A stretch of DNA of 64,000 nucleotides, taken from the NCBI GenBank assembly GCA_050250755.1, contig JBFWOB010000014.1, positions 62,001 through 126,000 on the forward strand. Reading direction: 5' to 3'. Position numbers and translations under genes: made by a program. Position 1 is the stretch's first letter; each line of letters starts with the position of its first letter. The notes under the pieces are model-generated. The model did not search any database, was not told the origin of the DNA, and saw only the letters and a program-made list of their open reading frames with translations. The stretch is from Ga0077555 sp050250755 (GTDB lineage: Bacteria; Pseudomonadota; Alphaproteobacteria; Rhizobiales; Hyphomicrobiaceae). Positions 26,558 to 34,877 of this stretch are shown piece after piece.

Positions 26558-27331
26558 TCAAAGCGTGACGCCAAGCGCTTTCGTCCATTTCAGGCCCTCG
26601 ATGGTGCCTGCGCGCGGCTTGTATTCGCAGCCCACCCAACCGGAAAAGCCGGTCTCATCAATGAGCTTGAAAAGGTAGGCATAGTTCATCTCGCCGTCAT
26701 CAGGCTCGCCGCGGTCAGGTGGCGAGGCGATCTGGTAGTGCCTTGCCAGCGGTGCAAACTCGGCAATCGCCACGGCCACGTCGCCTTCCATGATCTGGCG
26801 ATGGTAGAGGTCGAACTGCAGCCCGACATTCGGCTCGCCAACCTCGTAAATGATGGAGCGGGCCTCCCCGGTCGTATTGAGAAAATAACCGGGAATGTCT
26901 CGTGTGTTGATCGGCTCGATGATCACGTCGATGCCGGAGCCCGCTAGCATCTTGGCGGCCTTCCGCAGGTTCTTGACGTAGGTCGCGCGGTTCGCACCGT
27001 GGTGGCGCAGTCCGGCCATTGCGAAGAGACGCTGGCAGCCCGTCGCTTCGGCATAACCGAGCGCCGCCGCAACAGCCTTCTCGAACTCAGCCTCGCGACC
27101 GGGGATGGCCGACATGCCGCGCTCGCCTTTGCTGAAATCGCCGTGCGCCATATTGAATAGCGCTTGCGTCAAGCCGTTGCCTTTGAGGCGGGCGACGAGA
27201 TCGTCTTTGGTAAGCTCAAATGGATTCAGGAACTCGACAGCCCTGAAACCCGCCTTCGCCGCCGCCTCGAAGCGATCGGCGAAAGGCACCTCCGTGAACA
27301 TGAACGACAGGTTGGCAGCGAACTTCGGCAT
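26558..27331 (-). CDS. Hydroxypyruvate isomerase-like TIM-barrel protein
   Basis: 257 residues, sugar phosphate isomerase/epimerase fold. It begins with MPKFAANLSFMFTEVPFADRF, the typical Hyi/OtnI start, then AVEFLNPFELT, NMAHGDFSKGERGM, and metal-site stretches IIEPINTRDIPGYF and LQFDLYHRQIMEGD. GFSGWVGCEYKP stands near the end. Hydroxypyruvate isomerase converts hydroxypyruvate to tartronate semialdehyde; related enzymes act on 2-oxo-tetronates. The ATG at 27331 is preferred because AGAGG lies nine bases upstream, while an ATG at 27340 would overlap that site. The ThDP enzyme nearby could form a glyoxylate-type pathway, but this is only suggestive. Confidence 0.88.
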   Translation of the reverse strand: MPKFAANLSFMFTEVPFADRFEAAAKAGFRAVEFLNPFELTKDDLVARLKGNGLTQALFNMAHGDFSKGERGMSAIPGREAEFEKAVAAALGYAEATGCQRLFAMAGLRHHGANRATYVKNLRKAAKMLAGSGIDVIIEPINTRDIPGYFLNTTGEARSIIYEVGEPNVGLQFDLYHRQIMEGDVAVAIAEFAPLARHYQIASPPDRGEPDDGEMNYAYLFKLIDETGFSGWVGCEYKPRAGTIEGLKWTKALGVTL

Positions 27332-27670
27332 TGTCGGCATCCTCTGGATATGTCGAGCACAACATACATCGCCTGCCGTTCAGGGCTACGCCGACATATC
27401 TTGCAATTCATTTGACTATTGCGGTGCAACATGACAGAAGGCTCGTGCTCCCTCGAACGGAGCAGACAAGGCGCTCCAGCCGCGTGAAGGGGACGTGCCG
27501 ACCACCTTGAGATGGTCCGCCCAAATCCCAACCTGTTGAGCGCCCTCCGGATTCCAACAAACCGACAACCCAGGACACGCGGGGGTGTCACCCAGCAAAG
27601 CGCCTCCAGCGCGGCGCGCCGACTCATGTCTCGGCGCGCGTCGGACTCGCGCAACTCAGAAAGACCACGT
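27332..27670 (+). other. Long 5' region of the DEAD-box helicase gene
   Basis: This 339-base divergent gap holds the promoters of the isomerase-like gene and of the helicase. The helicase frame is open from 27512, but its family begins at 27671, so up to about 250 bases may be untranslated leader. Long structured leaders are known on several bacterial RNA helicase genes; I see no clear riboswitch here. Confidence 0.4.
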
Positions 27671-29293
27671 GTGACGACATTCAACGATCTCGGCCTTGCC
27701 GCGCCCCTTCTCAAGGCGCTCAATGACGAAGGCTACGAGACGCCGACGCCCATTCAGGCCCAGGCAATACCTTCCCTCCTCGCCGGCCGTGACCTGCTCG
27801 GCATCGCACAGACCGGCACCGGCAAGACGGCTGCCTTTGCCCTGCCGATACTGCATCGCCTCTCCATGGATCCGAAACCCGCGCCTCGACGCGGCACTCG
27901 CGTTCTCGTCCTCGCGCCGACGCGCGAGCTCGCTTCCCAGATCGCCGAGAGCTTCGAGACGTACGGCCGTCACTTGAAGCTCAGAGTCGCGGTGGTTTTC
28001 GGTGGGGTCGGCTACCGTCCGCAGCGTGAAGCACTGAACCGCGGTCTCGATGTTCTCGTCGCGACGCCCGGCCGGCTGCTTGACCATGTCGCCGAACGGA
28101 CGGCCGATCTGCGCAACACCGAAGTGCTGGTGCTCGACGAAGCCGACCAGATGCTGGACCTCGGTTTCATCAAGCCGATCCGTGAAGTGGTGGCAACACT
28201 TCCGGCCCAGCGTCAGAACCTGCTCTTCTCGGCGACCATGCCGCGCGAGATCACCGGGTTGGCGGATCAGCTGCTCCGCGACCCCGTCAAAGTTGCTGTG
28301 ACGCCCGTTTCGTCGACGGTCGAACGAGTCGCGCAGCGGGTCATCCACGTTGACCAGTCCCGCAAACGCGCGCTGCTCGCAGAGCTGATGGCGGACGCGA
28401 CCTTGACGCGCGGTCTCGTGTTCACCCGAACCAAACGGGGCGCTGATCGCGTCGCGAAGCATCTCGAAAGCTGCGGCGTCAAAGTTGCGGCGATCCACGG
28501 CAACAAGAGCCAGAATCAGCGTGAGACGGCGCTTGGCGCTTTCCGGCTTGGCCGCATTCGTGTGCTCGTTGCCACCGATATCGCCGCGCGCGGTATCGAC
28601 GTCGACGAGGTCAGCCACGTCGTGAATTTCGAGCTGCCGGAAGTGCCGGAAGCCTACGTTCATCGCATCGGCCGCACGGGGCGCGCTGGCGCATCTGGCG
28701 TCGCCATCTCGCTGTGCGCGGGCGACGAGCGTGATTTGCTTCGGGCGATCGAGCGTACCACGCGCCAGACCATTCCCAGTGAAGATCGTCGTGGCGATAC
28801 GGCGCTCGAAGCTGACGTTGCTCAGCCCCGAGACCGGTCGGAGGGCAATCGCAACTGGCGAGATCGCCCGCGCAATGGCGCTGGGCGCGGTTCGCGCAAC
28901 GCCGGCGGTCGCGAGACTGCGAACCGGGACACCCGCGGTAGCCACAAGCCTGCTCGTGATGGTGGCGTCGCGGCTCGTTCGGGATCGCAGGACCGGCGAC
29001 CAGCGGCGAGAAACCAGCCGCATCAGGAGCGGTCTCCGGAACGTGGCGCCGATCGGCGCCGCGACGCCGGTACGTCCACCGAGCGGACGGGTGCTGCCCT
29101 CGGTCATATGCGTTTCTTCAAACCGTCTCGCGATGCCGCAGGGCGCAGCGAGCGCCCTGAGCGGGGCGGAAACGAAGGCCAGCGCAGCCACGGCGGCGAA
29201 CAGGCGACCGGATCGGATCAGCGGGGACGTCGCCGTCCCCGTCGCGGCGGAAGCCGTCCAGCCGGTCAACGTATGCCCCAAGCCGCTGGCTAG
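27671..29293 (+). CDS. DEAD-box ATP-dependent RNA helicase, RhlE-like
   Basis: 540 residues from GTG 27671. The helicase motifs are in order: Q motif in TPTPIQAQAIP, AQTGTGKT (46-53), PTRELASQI, DEAD in VLDEADQML, SAT in LLFSATMP, VFTRTKRGAD, DIAARGIDVD and HRIGRTGRAG. From about residue 385 to the end comes a basic tail rich in Arg, Gly and Ser, the RNA-binding tail usual in RhlE/DbpA-like helicases. It unwinds structured RNA in cold or ribosome biogenesis settings. The GTG is chosen because it gives the conserved MTTFNDLGL start; an ATG at 27626 is an alternative. Confidence 0.93.
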   Translation: MTTFNDLGLAAPLLKALNDEGYETPTPIQAQAIPSLLAGRDLLGIAQTGTGKTAAFALPILHRLSMDPKPAPRRGTRVLVLAPTRELASQIAESFETYGRHLKLRVAVVFGGVGYRPQREALNRGLDVLVATPGRLLDHVAERTADLRNTEVLVLDEADQMLDLGFIKPIREVVATLPAQRQNLLFSATMPREITGLADQLLRDPVKVAVTPVSSTVERVAQRVIHVDQSRKRALLAELMADATLTRGLVFTRTKRGADRVAKHLESCGVKVAAIHGNKSQNQRETALGAFRLGRIRVLVATDIAARGIDVDEVSHVVNFELPEVPEAYVHRIGRTGRAGASGVAISLCAGDERDLLRAIERTTRQTIPSEDRRGDTALEADVAQPRDRSEGNRNWRDRPRNGAGRGSRNAGGRETANRDTRGSHKPARDGGVAARSGSQDRRPAARNQPHQERSPERGADRRRDAGTSTERTGAALGHMRFFKPSRDAAGRSERPERGGNEGQRSHGGEQATGSDQRGRRRPRRGGSRPAGQRMPQAAG

Positions 29294-29407
29294 GCGATCG
29301 TTGCGGGGGCGCCTTCGTTGCAAGGCGCTCTCCACGTCGTTGAGCGCCAATCCATGCCAAGTCGTCGATCGCACTTGTTGCGAGCGTACAGATATGGAGG
29401 AGCCGTT

Positions 29408-29635
29408 GTGGCCCGAAAGAAACCAATCGGAAAACTGGAGTTCGTCCTCTTCAACGTGCTCTACGAGGACGGAAGCGTGACATCGAACAGGAAAGTGCCG
29501 GCGACCGAGCTCGGCGGGCTCGAAGGCGACGAGCCGGCACGCGTGATTATCGAAGCGCAGGATCGCGAGATCGCAGAGCGATCCGGCCGGCCTCGCCCTC
29601 CGATCAAGTCTGTCGAGCGGGCACAGACACGTTAG
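29408..29635 (+). CDS. Small conserved hypothetical protein
   Basis: 75 residues from GTG 29408, with GGAGG about nine bases upstream (this decides the start). The sequence begins with basic residues (ARKKPIGKLEF), contains a short beta-strand-rich middle (FVLFNVLYEDGSVTSNRKVP) and an acidic helix (EPARVIIEAQDREIAERSG). I do not recognise a named family. It follows the helicase gene by 115 bases and converges on fmt. Confidence 0.7.
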   Translation: MARKKPIGKLEFVLFNVLYEDGSVTSNRKVPATELGGLEGDEPARVIIEAQDREIAERSGRPRPPIKSVERAQTR

Positions 29636-29689
29636 GATCTGCGAACGGCCCCCTTCCGACTCCCGCGGTCAATGTCCGGGACCGACGCC

Positions 29690-30610
29690 CTAAAGGCGTC
29701 CCAGATCGAAGCCTCTCGCAAGCTCGGCACCGGACATCGGTTTTTTGCCAGCCCGTTGAACTTCGACGAGACGGATTGCGCCCTCGCCGCAGGCAATCAC
29801 CGGACCTTTTGGATCAAGCAAGGCGCCCGGTTCGCCGCTCCCCTCGACGACAGCCGACCGCAGAACCTTGATACGCTCTCGCTTACCCTCGGGGCCGGCC
29901 TCGAGCCATGCGCCCGGAAAGGGTGAGAGTCCTCGAATGTGATTGTGGACCTCGGTGGCCGGGCGGCCCAGGTCAATCGGCGTCTCGGCCTTATCGATTT
30001 TTGCGGCGTAAGTGACCCCATCGCTCGGTTGGGGAGTACAGGCGAGCGTGTCGCGTTCTAGCGCTGCGAGAGCGCGGACGATGAGCCCAGCGCCAACCAG
30101 CATCATGCGATCATGGAGCTCGCCGGCCGTCATGTCGGGACCGATGCCGATGCGCTCCACCAGGCAAATGGGCCCGGTGTCGAGCCCTTCGTCCATGCGC
30201 ATGACCATGGCGGCGGTTTCGGTATCGCCGGCCATGATGGCGCGTTGGATCGGCGCCGCTCCACGCCACCGCGGCAGGGCCGAGCCGTGCATATTGAGAC
30301 AGCCACGCCGCGGAGCGTCGAGTATGGGCTTCGGCAGTAGCAAACCGTAGGCCACCACGACCGCCACGTCGGCGTCATGGTCGCGGAACATGGACTGCTC
30401 CGCCTCGCCCTTCAGGCTGCGCGGGGTGAAGACCGGAACGCCGAACGCCTCCGCATGCGTGTGCACGGGAGCTTTTCTGAGGTCCATGCCGCGACCGGCT
30501 GGACGCGGTGGCTGAGAGTAGACGGCTACGACTTCATGCCCTGCTCCGATGATCTCGGAGAGCGTCGGCACCGCGATCTCTGGCGTTCCCATGAAGATGA
30601 CGCGGAGCAT
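29690..30610 (-). CDS. fmt: Methionyl-tRNA formyltransferase
   Basis: 306 residues. The N-terminal Rossmann domain begins MLRVIFMGTPEIAVPTL. The catalytic region has CLNMHGSALPRWRGAAPIQR, with Asn106 and His108 in the roles of the catalytic pair; PRWRGAAPIQRAI is diagnostic of Fmt. A C-terminal OB-like domain has HNHIRGLSPFPGAW. The enzyme formylates methionyl initiator tRNA with 10-formyl-tetrahydrofolate. It lies directly after def on the same strand, the common def–fmt order. Confidence 0.96.
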   Translation of the reverse strand: MLRVIFMGTPEIAVPTLSEIIGAGHEVVAVYSQPPRPAGRGMDLRKAPVHTHAEAFGVPVFTPRSLKGEAEQSMFRDHDADVAVVVAYGLLLPKPILDAPRRGCLNMHGSALPRWRGAAPIQRAIMAGDTETAAMVMRMDEGLDTGPICLVERIGIGPDMTAGELHDRMMLVGAGLIVRALAALERDTLACTPQPSDGVTYAAKIDKAETPIDLGRPATEVHNHIRGLSPFPGAWLEAGPEGKRERIKVLRSAVVEGSGEPGALLDPKGPVIACGEGAIRLVEVQRAGKKPMSGAELARGFDLGRL

Positions 30611-30680
30611 TTGTGTCTCTTGCTGGATACGGAGGGAGCTAATGCACCCGGCACGTGGCGTGCGCTGCCTGCATTAAGTC

Positions 30681-31196
30681 CTATGCCGTTTCGGTGCGGG
30701 CTTGCTTCTTGAACCGCCGTACGATGATGTCCCGCTTCAGGCGCGAGAGAAAATCGATGATCAGCCGCCCATCGAGATGATCGATCTCGTGTTGTACGGC
30801 CGTCGCCAGAAGGCCCTCGGCGTCGATTTCTTGCTCATTGCCGTCGCGATCGAGAAAGCGGATCCGGGCCAGCGTCGGACGCTCGATCTCGACCTTTACG
30901 TCCGGAATTGAGAGGCACCCTTCCTCGTAGGTCCCCTTCTCGTCGGCAAGGCGCACGATTTCGGGGTTCACCATCACCAGCGGATGCTTCTCGCCCTCTC
31001 GCTCCGAAACATCGAGGACGATCAGGCGACGCGATACACCTACCTGGGGCGCGGCGAGGCCGATGCCCGGCGCCTCGTACATGGTCTCGAGCATGTCGTC
31101 AGCTAGGCGCCGCAATGCGTCATCCACGCGCTCGACCGGTAGCGCGACCTTGCGAAGGATCGGGTCGGGAATGGTGATGATCTCAAGCTTGCTCAT
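30681..31196 (-). CDS. def: Peptide deformylase
   Basis: 171 residues. All three signature motifs are present: GIGLAAPQVG (44-53), EGCLSIP with metal ligand Cys94, and QHEIDHLDG with His136, Glu137 and His140. It removes the formyl group from nascent proteins. The ribosome binding site is weak, but the ATG fits the family's usual N-terminus (IITIPDPILRKVA). First of the def–fmt pair, 70 bases from fmt. Confidence 0.97.
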   Translation of the reverse strand: MSKLEIITIPDPILRKVALPVERVDDALRRLADDMLETMYEAPGIGLAAPQVGVSRRLIVLDVSEREGEKHPLVMVNPEIVRLADEKGTYEEGCLSIPDVKVEIERPTLARIRFLDRDGNEQEIDAEGLLATAVQHEIDHLDGRLIIDFLSRLKRDIIVRRFKKQARTETA

Positions 31197-31250
31197 GATC
31201 GTGAATCTGATTTTGACCGGGTCAGCGCAACCGTTGGCGGATCAATAGCT

Positions 31251-32129
31251 CTAAACAGCCTTCAGCACACGACCTGCGACCGCGTCAAGCTTGGCAACCA
31301 TTTCCGGGTCACGAGCTTCCGGCGGCGTAATGATCGCCACGTCCAGCGCCCGATCAGATCCCACCGGGCATGCCGGGTGCGTTCGAGGAAAATCTGTCGC
31401 AAGCCGCGTCACGAGGCGTTGCGCCTTGGCCACATTCTCGTTCAGCACGCGGATCACGGCCGCGACATCAACCTCGGCGTGATCCTCGTGCCAGCAGTCA
31501 TAATCGGTAACCATGGCGACCGTAGCATAGCAGATCTCGGCCTCGCGAGCGAGCTTCGCCTCGGGCATGTTGGTCATACCAATGACGTCGCAGCCCCACG
31601 AGCGATAGAGGTTGGACTCGGCCCTGGTCGAGAACTGCGGGCCTTCCATAACCAGATAGGTGCCGCCCCGGGTCATTGAAATCCCCTCCTCCACGGCCGC
31701 TTTCTCGATCACGTCGCAAAGCGCGGGACTGACCGGGTCCGCAACGGAGACATGAGCGACAAGCCCCGGCCCGAAGAAGCTTTTCTCGCGCGCGAAGGTG
31801 CGATCGATGAACTGGTCGACCAGAACGAAATGGCCTGGCGGGTATTCGGCCTTGAGCGAGCCGCAGGCGGAGACCGAGACAAGATCGGTAACGCCGGCTC
31901 GCTTCATGACATCGATATTGGCCCTGTAGTTGATGGACGAGGGCGGCACGCGATGTCCGCGGCCATGACGTGGCAAAAAGCGAATGGGCAAGCCATCGAT
32001 CTCGGCAAATAAGACATCGTCGGACGGCATCCCCCAGGGCGACACCATGCGCTCCCAGTGTGGCTGTTTGAACGCCGGGAGATCGTAGAGGCCAGAGCCA
32101 CCGATGATGCCGAGGACGGATTGGGTCAT
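31251..32129 (-). CDS. mtnP: S-methyl-5'-thioadenosine phosphorylase
   Basis: 292 residues. It begins with LGIIGGSGLYDLPAF, followed by FLPRHGRGHRVPPSSINYRA (phosphate and ribose site), VLVDQFIDRT, and GGTYLVMEGPQFSTRAE and MTNMPEAKLAREAEICYAT, typical of MtnP-type purine nucleoside phosphorylases. It splits methylthioadenosine into adenine and methylthioribose-1-phosphate in methionine salvage. Ribosome binding site GGAGGCCTC directly before the ATG. Other mtn genes are not present here. Confidence 0.95.
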   Translation of the reverse strand: MTQSVLGIIGGSGLYDLPAFKQPHWERMVSPWGMPSDDVLFAEIDGLPIRFLPRHGRGHRVPPSSINYRANIDVMKRAGVTDLVSVSACGSLKAEYPPGHFVLVDQFIDRTFAREKSFFGPGLVAHVSVADPVSPALCDVIEKAAVEEGISMTRGGTYLVMEGPQFSTRAESNLYRSWGCDVIGMTNMPEAKLAREAEICYATVAMVTDYDCWHEDHAEVDVAAVIRVLNENVAKAQRLVTRLATDFPRTHPACPVGSDRALDVAIITPPEARDPEMVAKLDAVAGRVLKAV

Positions 32130-32259
32130 GAGGCCTCCAGGCGCCGATGCAGCGACGATCGATTGCCGCTCGCGCTCTGCATAGCGGCAAAGACGACAGG
32201 TGGCGAGACGCTCGCTCCCATCGCGGGTGTCATGCCGGCTACGCTGAGTGTGGGATAGA

Positions 32260-32682
32260 TCAGCGCTTCAGCAGGAAGACGGCCGATCCGCCGCCACCCG
32301 TAAGGGACGCCGTGATGTGGCTGCCCTTCAACGTGATCCGGACAGTGCCTGCAATACCGTGCTGCTCGTTGAAGAAGTCCCCACGATAGACATTGCCGCC
32401 GACGCGGCGAATGTTGGCCACTTGATGCACGCGCGTGGAGGCGGTGGCACAGACCGCGCTCATGCTGTAGCTGTTCCGACCTGCGCTGCGGAAATGTGCG
32501 CGGCATCGCGCACGCTCGCTCTCGCCCGAAGGAAAGACGATCTTTCCCCCGCCGCCCCATGAGCCGGACAGGCCCATCGACTGAGCACTCGCTTGGGGAA
32601 CGGTGAACTGACCAACCGCCAGCATTGCGAACACGGCTCCGGCCGCGATGGATACGGGCGTGGAGGGCCATAATTTCAGCAT
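32260..32682 (-). CDS. Exported protein of unknown function
   Basis: 140 residues. An N-terminal signal peptide (about 1-34, SIAAGAVFAMLAVGQFTV... ending ASA) is followed by a glycine-rich start (GLSGSWGGGGKI), two cysteines, and beta-strand-rich repeats. Likely periplasmic or secreted. The ATG at 32682 is preferred, with AAAGG about eight bases upstream. I do not recognise the family. It stands alone, on the opposite strand from the histone deacetylase homologue. Confidence 0.7.
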   Translation of the reverse strand: MLKLWPSTPVSIAAGAVFAMLAVGQFTVPQASAQSMGLSGSWGGGGKIVFPSGESERARCRAHFRSAGRNSYSMSAVCATASTRVHQVANIRRVGGNVYRGDFFNEQHGIAGTVRITLKGSHITASLTGGGGSAVFLLKR

Positions 32683-32836
32683 GTGAAAGACCTTTGCCAG
32701 ACTGGACAACACAAATCTGAACGGCGCCCGCCAATGTCAAGGAGCGCCCACATCTTTCGAACTCACGATAGCGATACCACCTCTATAACGATTAACGTGC
32801 AATGACTGACACTGCCCGAATTTGGAGACAGTCTCG

Positions 32837-33781
32837 ATGACGACCCTGCTTATCACGCATCCTTGCTTCCTCGAGCACGACACCGGCGCTGGGCATCCGG
32901 AGCGTGCCGACCGGATGCGCGCGATAGACAAGGTCTTGTCTCACGAATTGTTTGCCGGCCTCGATCGACAGGAGGCTCCCCTGCGCGACGATGTCGAGAA
33001 GTGGATCTCCCGCGCGCATCCGCAAGCGTACATCGACATGCTGAAAGAGGCGCGACCGGAGGCAGGCGAAATGCCGGTTCGCGTCGATCCGGATACCGTG
33101 CTCTCGCCCGGCTCATGGGAAGCCGCGGTGCGGGCGGTCGGCGCCGGTCTTCTGGCCGTGGACGAAGTCATGACACGCCGCTCGTCGAACGCCTTCTGTC
33201 AGGTGCGCCCTCCCGGCCACCACGCAGAGAAAGATCGAGCGATGGGCTTCTGTTTGTTCAACAGTATTGCCATCGCCGGATTATATGCGCGCGAGGCACA
33301 CGGAGCTGAACGGATCGCCGTCGTGGATTTCGATGTTCACCACGGCAACGGAACACAAGATATCTTCTGGAACGACAAGAACTTGTTCTTTGGATCGACG
33401 CATCAGATGCCGCTTTATCCGGGCACGGGTGCGTTGTCGGAAACTGGCGTCGGCAACATCTGGAATGCGCCGCTGCGCCCCGGCGACGACGGCGAGCCGT
33501 TCCGCGAGGCTTTCGAAAGCCGCATCCTTCCTGCGCTCCGGAATTTCGCGCCTGACCTGATACTCGTGTCGGCCGGTTTCGATGCGCACCGCGATGATCC
33601 GCTTGCCAACTTGGAGCTCGTCGAGGCCGATTTCGCATGGGCCACGCAGCAGATCACCGAGGAAGCCGACCGTCTAGCCGGAGGACGGCTCGTATCGCTC
33701 CTCGAAGGTGGGTATAACCTCGCGGCGCTCGCCCGGTCCGCTGCAGTTCATGTCAAAGTGCTGATGGACGCCGGGAGCTGA
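32837..33781 (+). CDS. Histone deacetylase family protein
   Basis: 314 residues of the acetoin utilisation/HDAC amidohydrolase fold. The catalytic motifs are RPPGHHAEKDRAMGFCLFN (His-His), VVDFDVHHGNGTQDIF (Asp and His zinc ligands), SAGFDAHRDDPL and LLEGGYNLAAL. Members deacetylate polyamines or other acetylated amines in bacteria. ATG 32837 with GGAGA about nine bases upstream is used, not the in-frame TTG at 32822. It heads the conserved histone deacetylase homologue–xseB–dxs–tlyA series. Confidence 0.93.
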   Translation: MTTLLITHPCFLEHDTGAGHPERADRMRAIDKVLSHELFAGLDRQEAPLRDDVEKWISRAHPQAYIDMLKEARPEAGEMPVRVDPDTVLSPGSWEAAVRAVGAGLLAVDEVMTRRSSNAFCQVRPPGHHAEKDRAMGFCLFNSIAIAGLYAREAHGAERIAVVDFDVHHGNGTQDIFWNDKNLFFGSTHQMPLYPGTGALSETGVGNIWNAPLRPGDDGEPFREAFESRILPALRNFAPDLILVSAGFDAHRDDPLANLELVEADFAWATQQITEEADRLAGGRLVSLLEGGYNLAALARSAAVHVKVLMDAGS

Positions 33782-33862
33782 GTGCACGAAACAGCTCCGC
33801 GGGCGTATGAGCTTTGCAATGCGCGCCGTTCGGTGCCGAACTCTCATATGGAGATCAGCATC

Positions 33863-34132
33863 ATGCAGGATCAAAGAGCCGCTCGCTTCGCGGACATCGA
33901 CCAATTGAGCTTCGAGCGCGCGCTCAAGGAGCTGGAGGCCATCGTCGGGCGCCTCGAGCGAGGGGACGTGGAACTCGAGGAATCGATCGCAATCTATGAG
34001 CGCGGCGATGCGCTGAAGGCCCACTGCGATCGCTTGTTGAAACAGGCCGAAGCCAAAGTCGAGCGCTTGACGTTCGGCCCAGATGGCGCCCCCAAGGGCT
34101 CCGAGCCTTTCGACCCGGAGCAAGGGCAATAG
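33863..34132 (+). CDS. xseB: Exodeoxyribonuclease VII, small subunit
   Basis: 89 residues with the diagnostic LSFERALKELEAIVGRLERG and LEESIAIYERGDALKAHC of XseB. It joins the large subunit XseA to degrade single-stranded DNA. GGAG lies nine bases before the ATG at 33863, which favours this over the earlier in-frame ATG at 33848. It lies 81 bases after the histone deacetylase homologue. xseA is not in the window. Confidence 0.94.
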   Translation: MQDQRAARFADIDQLSFERALKELEAIVGRLERGDVELEESIAIYERGDALKAHCDRLLKQAEAKVERLTFGPDGAPKGSEPFDPEQGQ

Positions 34133-34139
34133 CGCCTTA

Positions 34140-34613
34140 TCAATCGCCGTTCTGGCGTTGGACCGCGTCGAAATAGCGACGCGGCGGGCTCAGGTTTTGC
34201 GTATCTCTCGGTGCGTAGACGCCAAGTGGCGCGTTATCGCGGTCGAGAACGCGCGGCGCGTACCCGTAGACGGGTGCATAACCGTAGACGCGTGGCGCGG
34301 GAGCCACCGCCACATAGCCATAGACACGTGGTGCGCGGGCGACACGGGGAGCACGAGCAACCGGCGCATAACCGTAAACCCTCGAGCGTGGCCGGTAGCG
34401 GTAGACCCGCTCGCGCACGACCGGTGCATATCCGTACACGGGCGCCACCTCAACCATAGGGGCCGCATAATACGTCATTGTGGGGACATCGTCGTAATCT
34501 GCGACATAGCCATATACTCGGCCCTCCTGCCAGTCCGCCGCCCAGGCGGTTGACACCGAGAGCGCGATTGATCCTGCCAGCAAGGCGGACGCAAGACGCA
34601 CTGAAATGCACAT
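34140..34613 (-). CDS. Exported Tyr/Gly/Pro-rich protein with YGYAP repeats
   Basis: 157 residues. A clear signal peptide (about 1-26, LASALLAGSIALSVSTAWA) is followed by a low-complexity mature part. YGYAP occurs at about 60-64, 80-84, 110-114 and 116-120, and related YGYV units at about 34 and 98, linked by Arg/Pro-rich stretches (RAPRVARAPRVYGY). Probably an unfolded or surface-exposed protein; similar tyrosine-rich exported proteins occur in Rhizobiales, but no function is known. The start at 34613 gives the signal peptide; upstream codons in frame are rejected. It is inverted between xseB and dxs. Confidence 0.8.
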   Translation of the reverse strand: MCISVRLASALLAGSIALSVSTAWAADWQEGRVYGYVADYDDVPTMTYYAAPMVEVAPVYGYAPVVRERVYRYRPRSRVYGYAPVARAPRVARAPRVYGYVAVAPAPRVYGYAPVYGYAPRVLDRDNAPLGVYAPRDTQNLSPPRRYFDAVQRQNGD

Positions 34614-34877
34614 CGTCCAATATCTCCGCGCTTTGCCTGACGGGAACTCCGCAAGGCGAACAAGCGCCCCATTAAAAACCCTCCGGGGGTTCGATGGATG
34701 CTCCGCCGGCGATAAAATGCTCGTGAGGTAAATAAAGGGGCACCCCGCGCAACCGCGACGATTGGAATGACCATTTCCGCCCAACCTGCCCTATATGTAC
34801 GGATGACGACGGGACTTTGCGGGTGTCAGCGCACCTGCGCCGGCATAGACTACTGTTCGACACTCACATTGCGGTCC

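Noticed and set aside
27656..29374. Open frame of 572 codons antisense to the DEAD-box helicase
   Set aside because: It covers the helicase, has no family resemblance and is explained by codon bias of the real gene.
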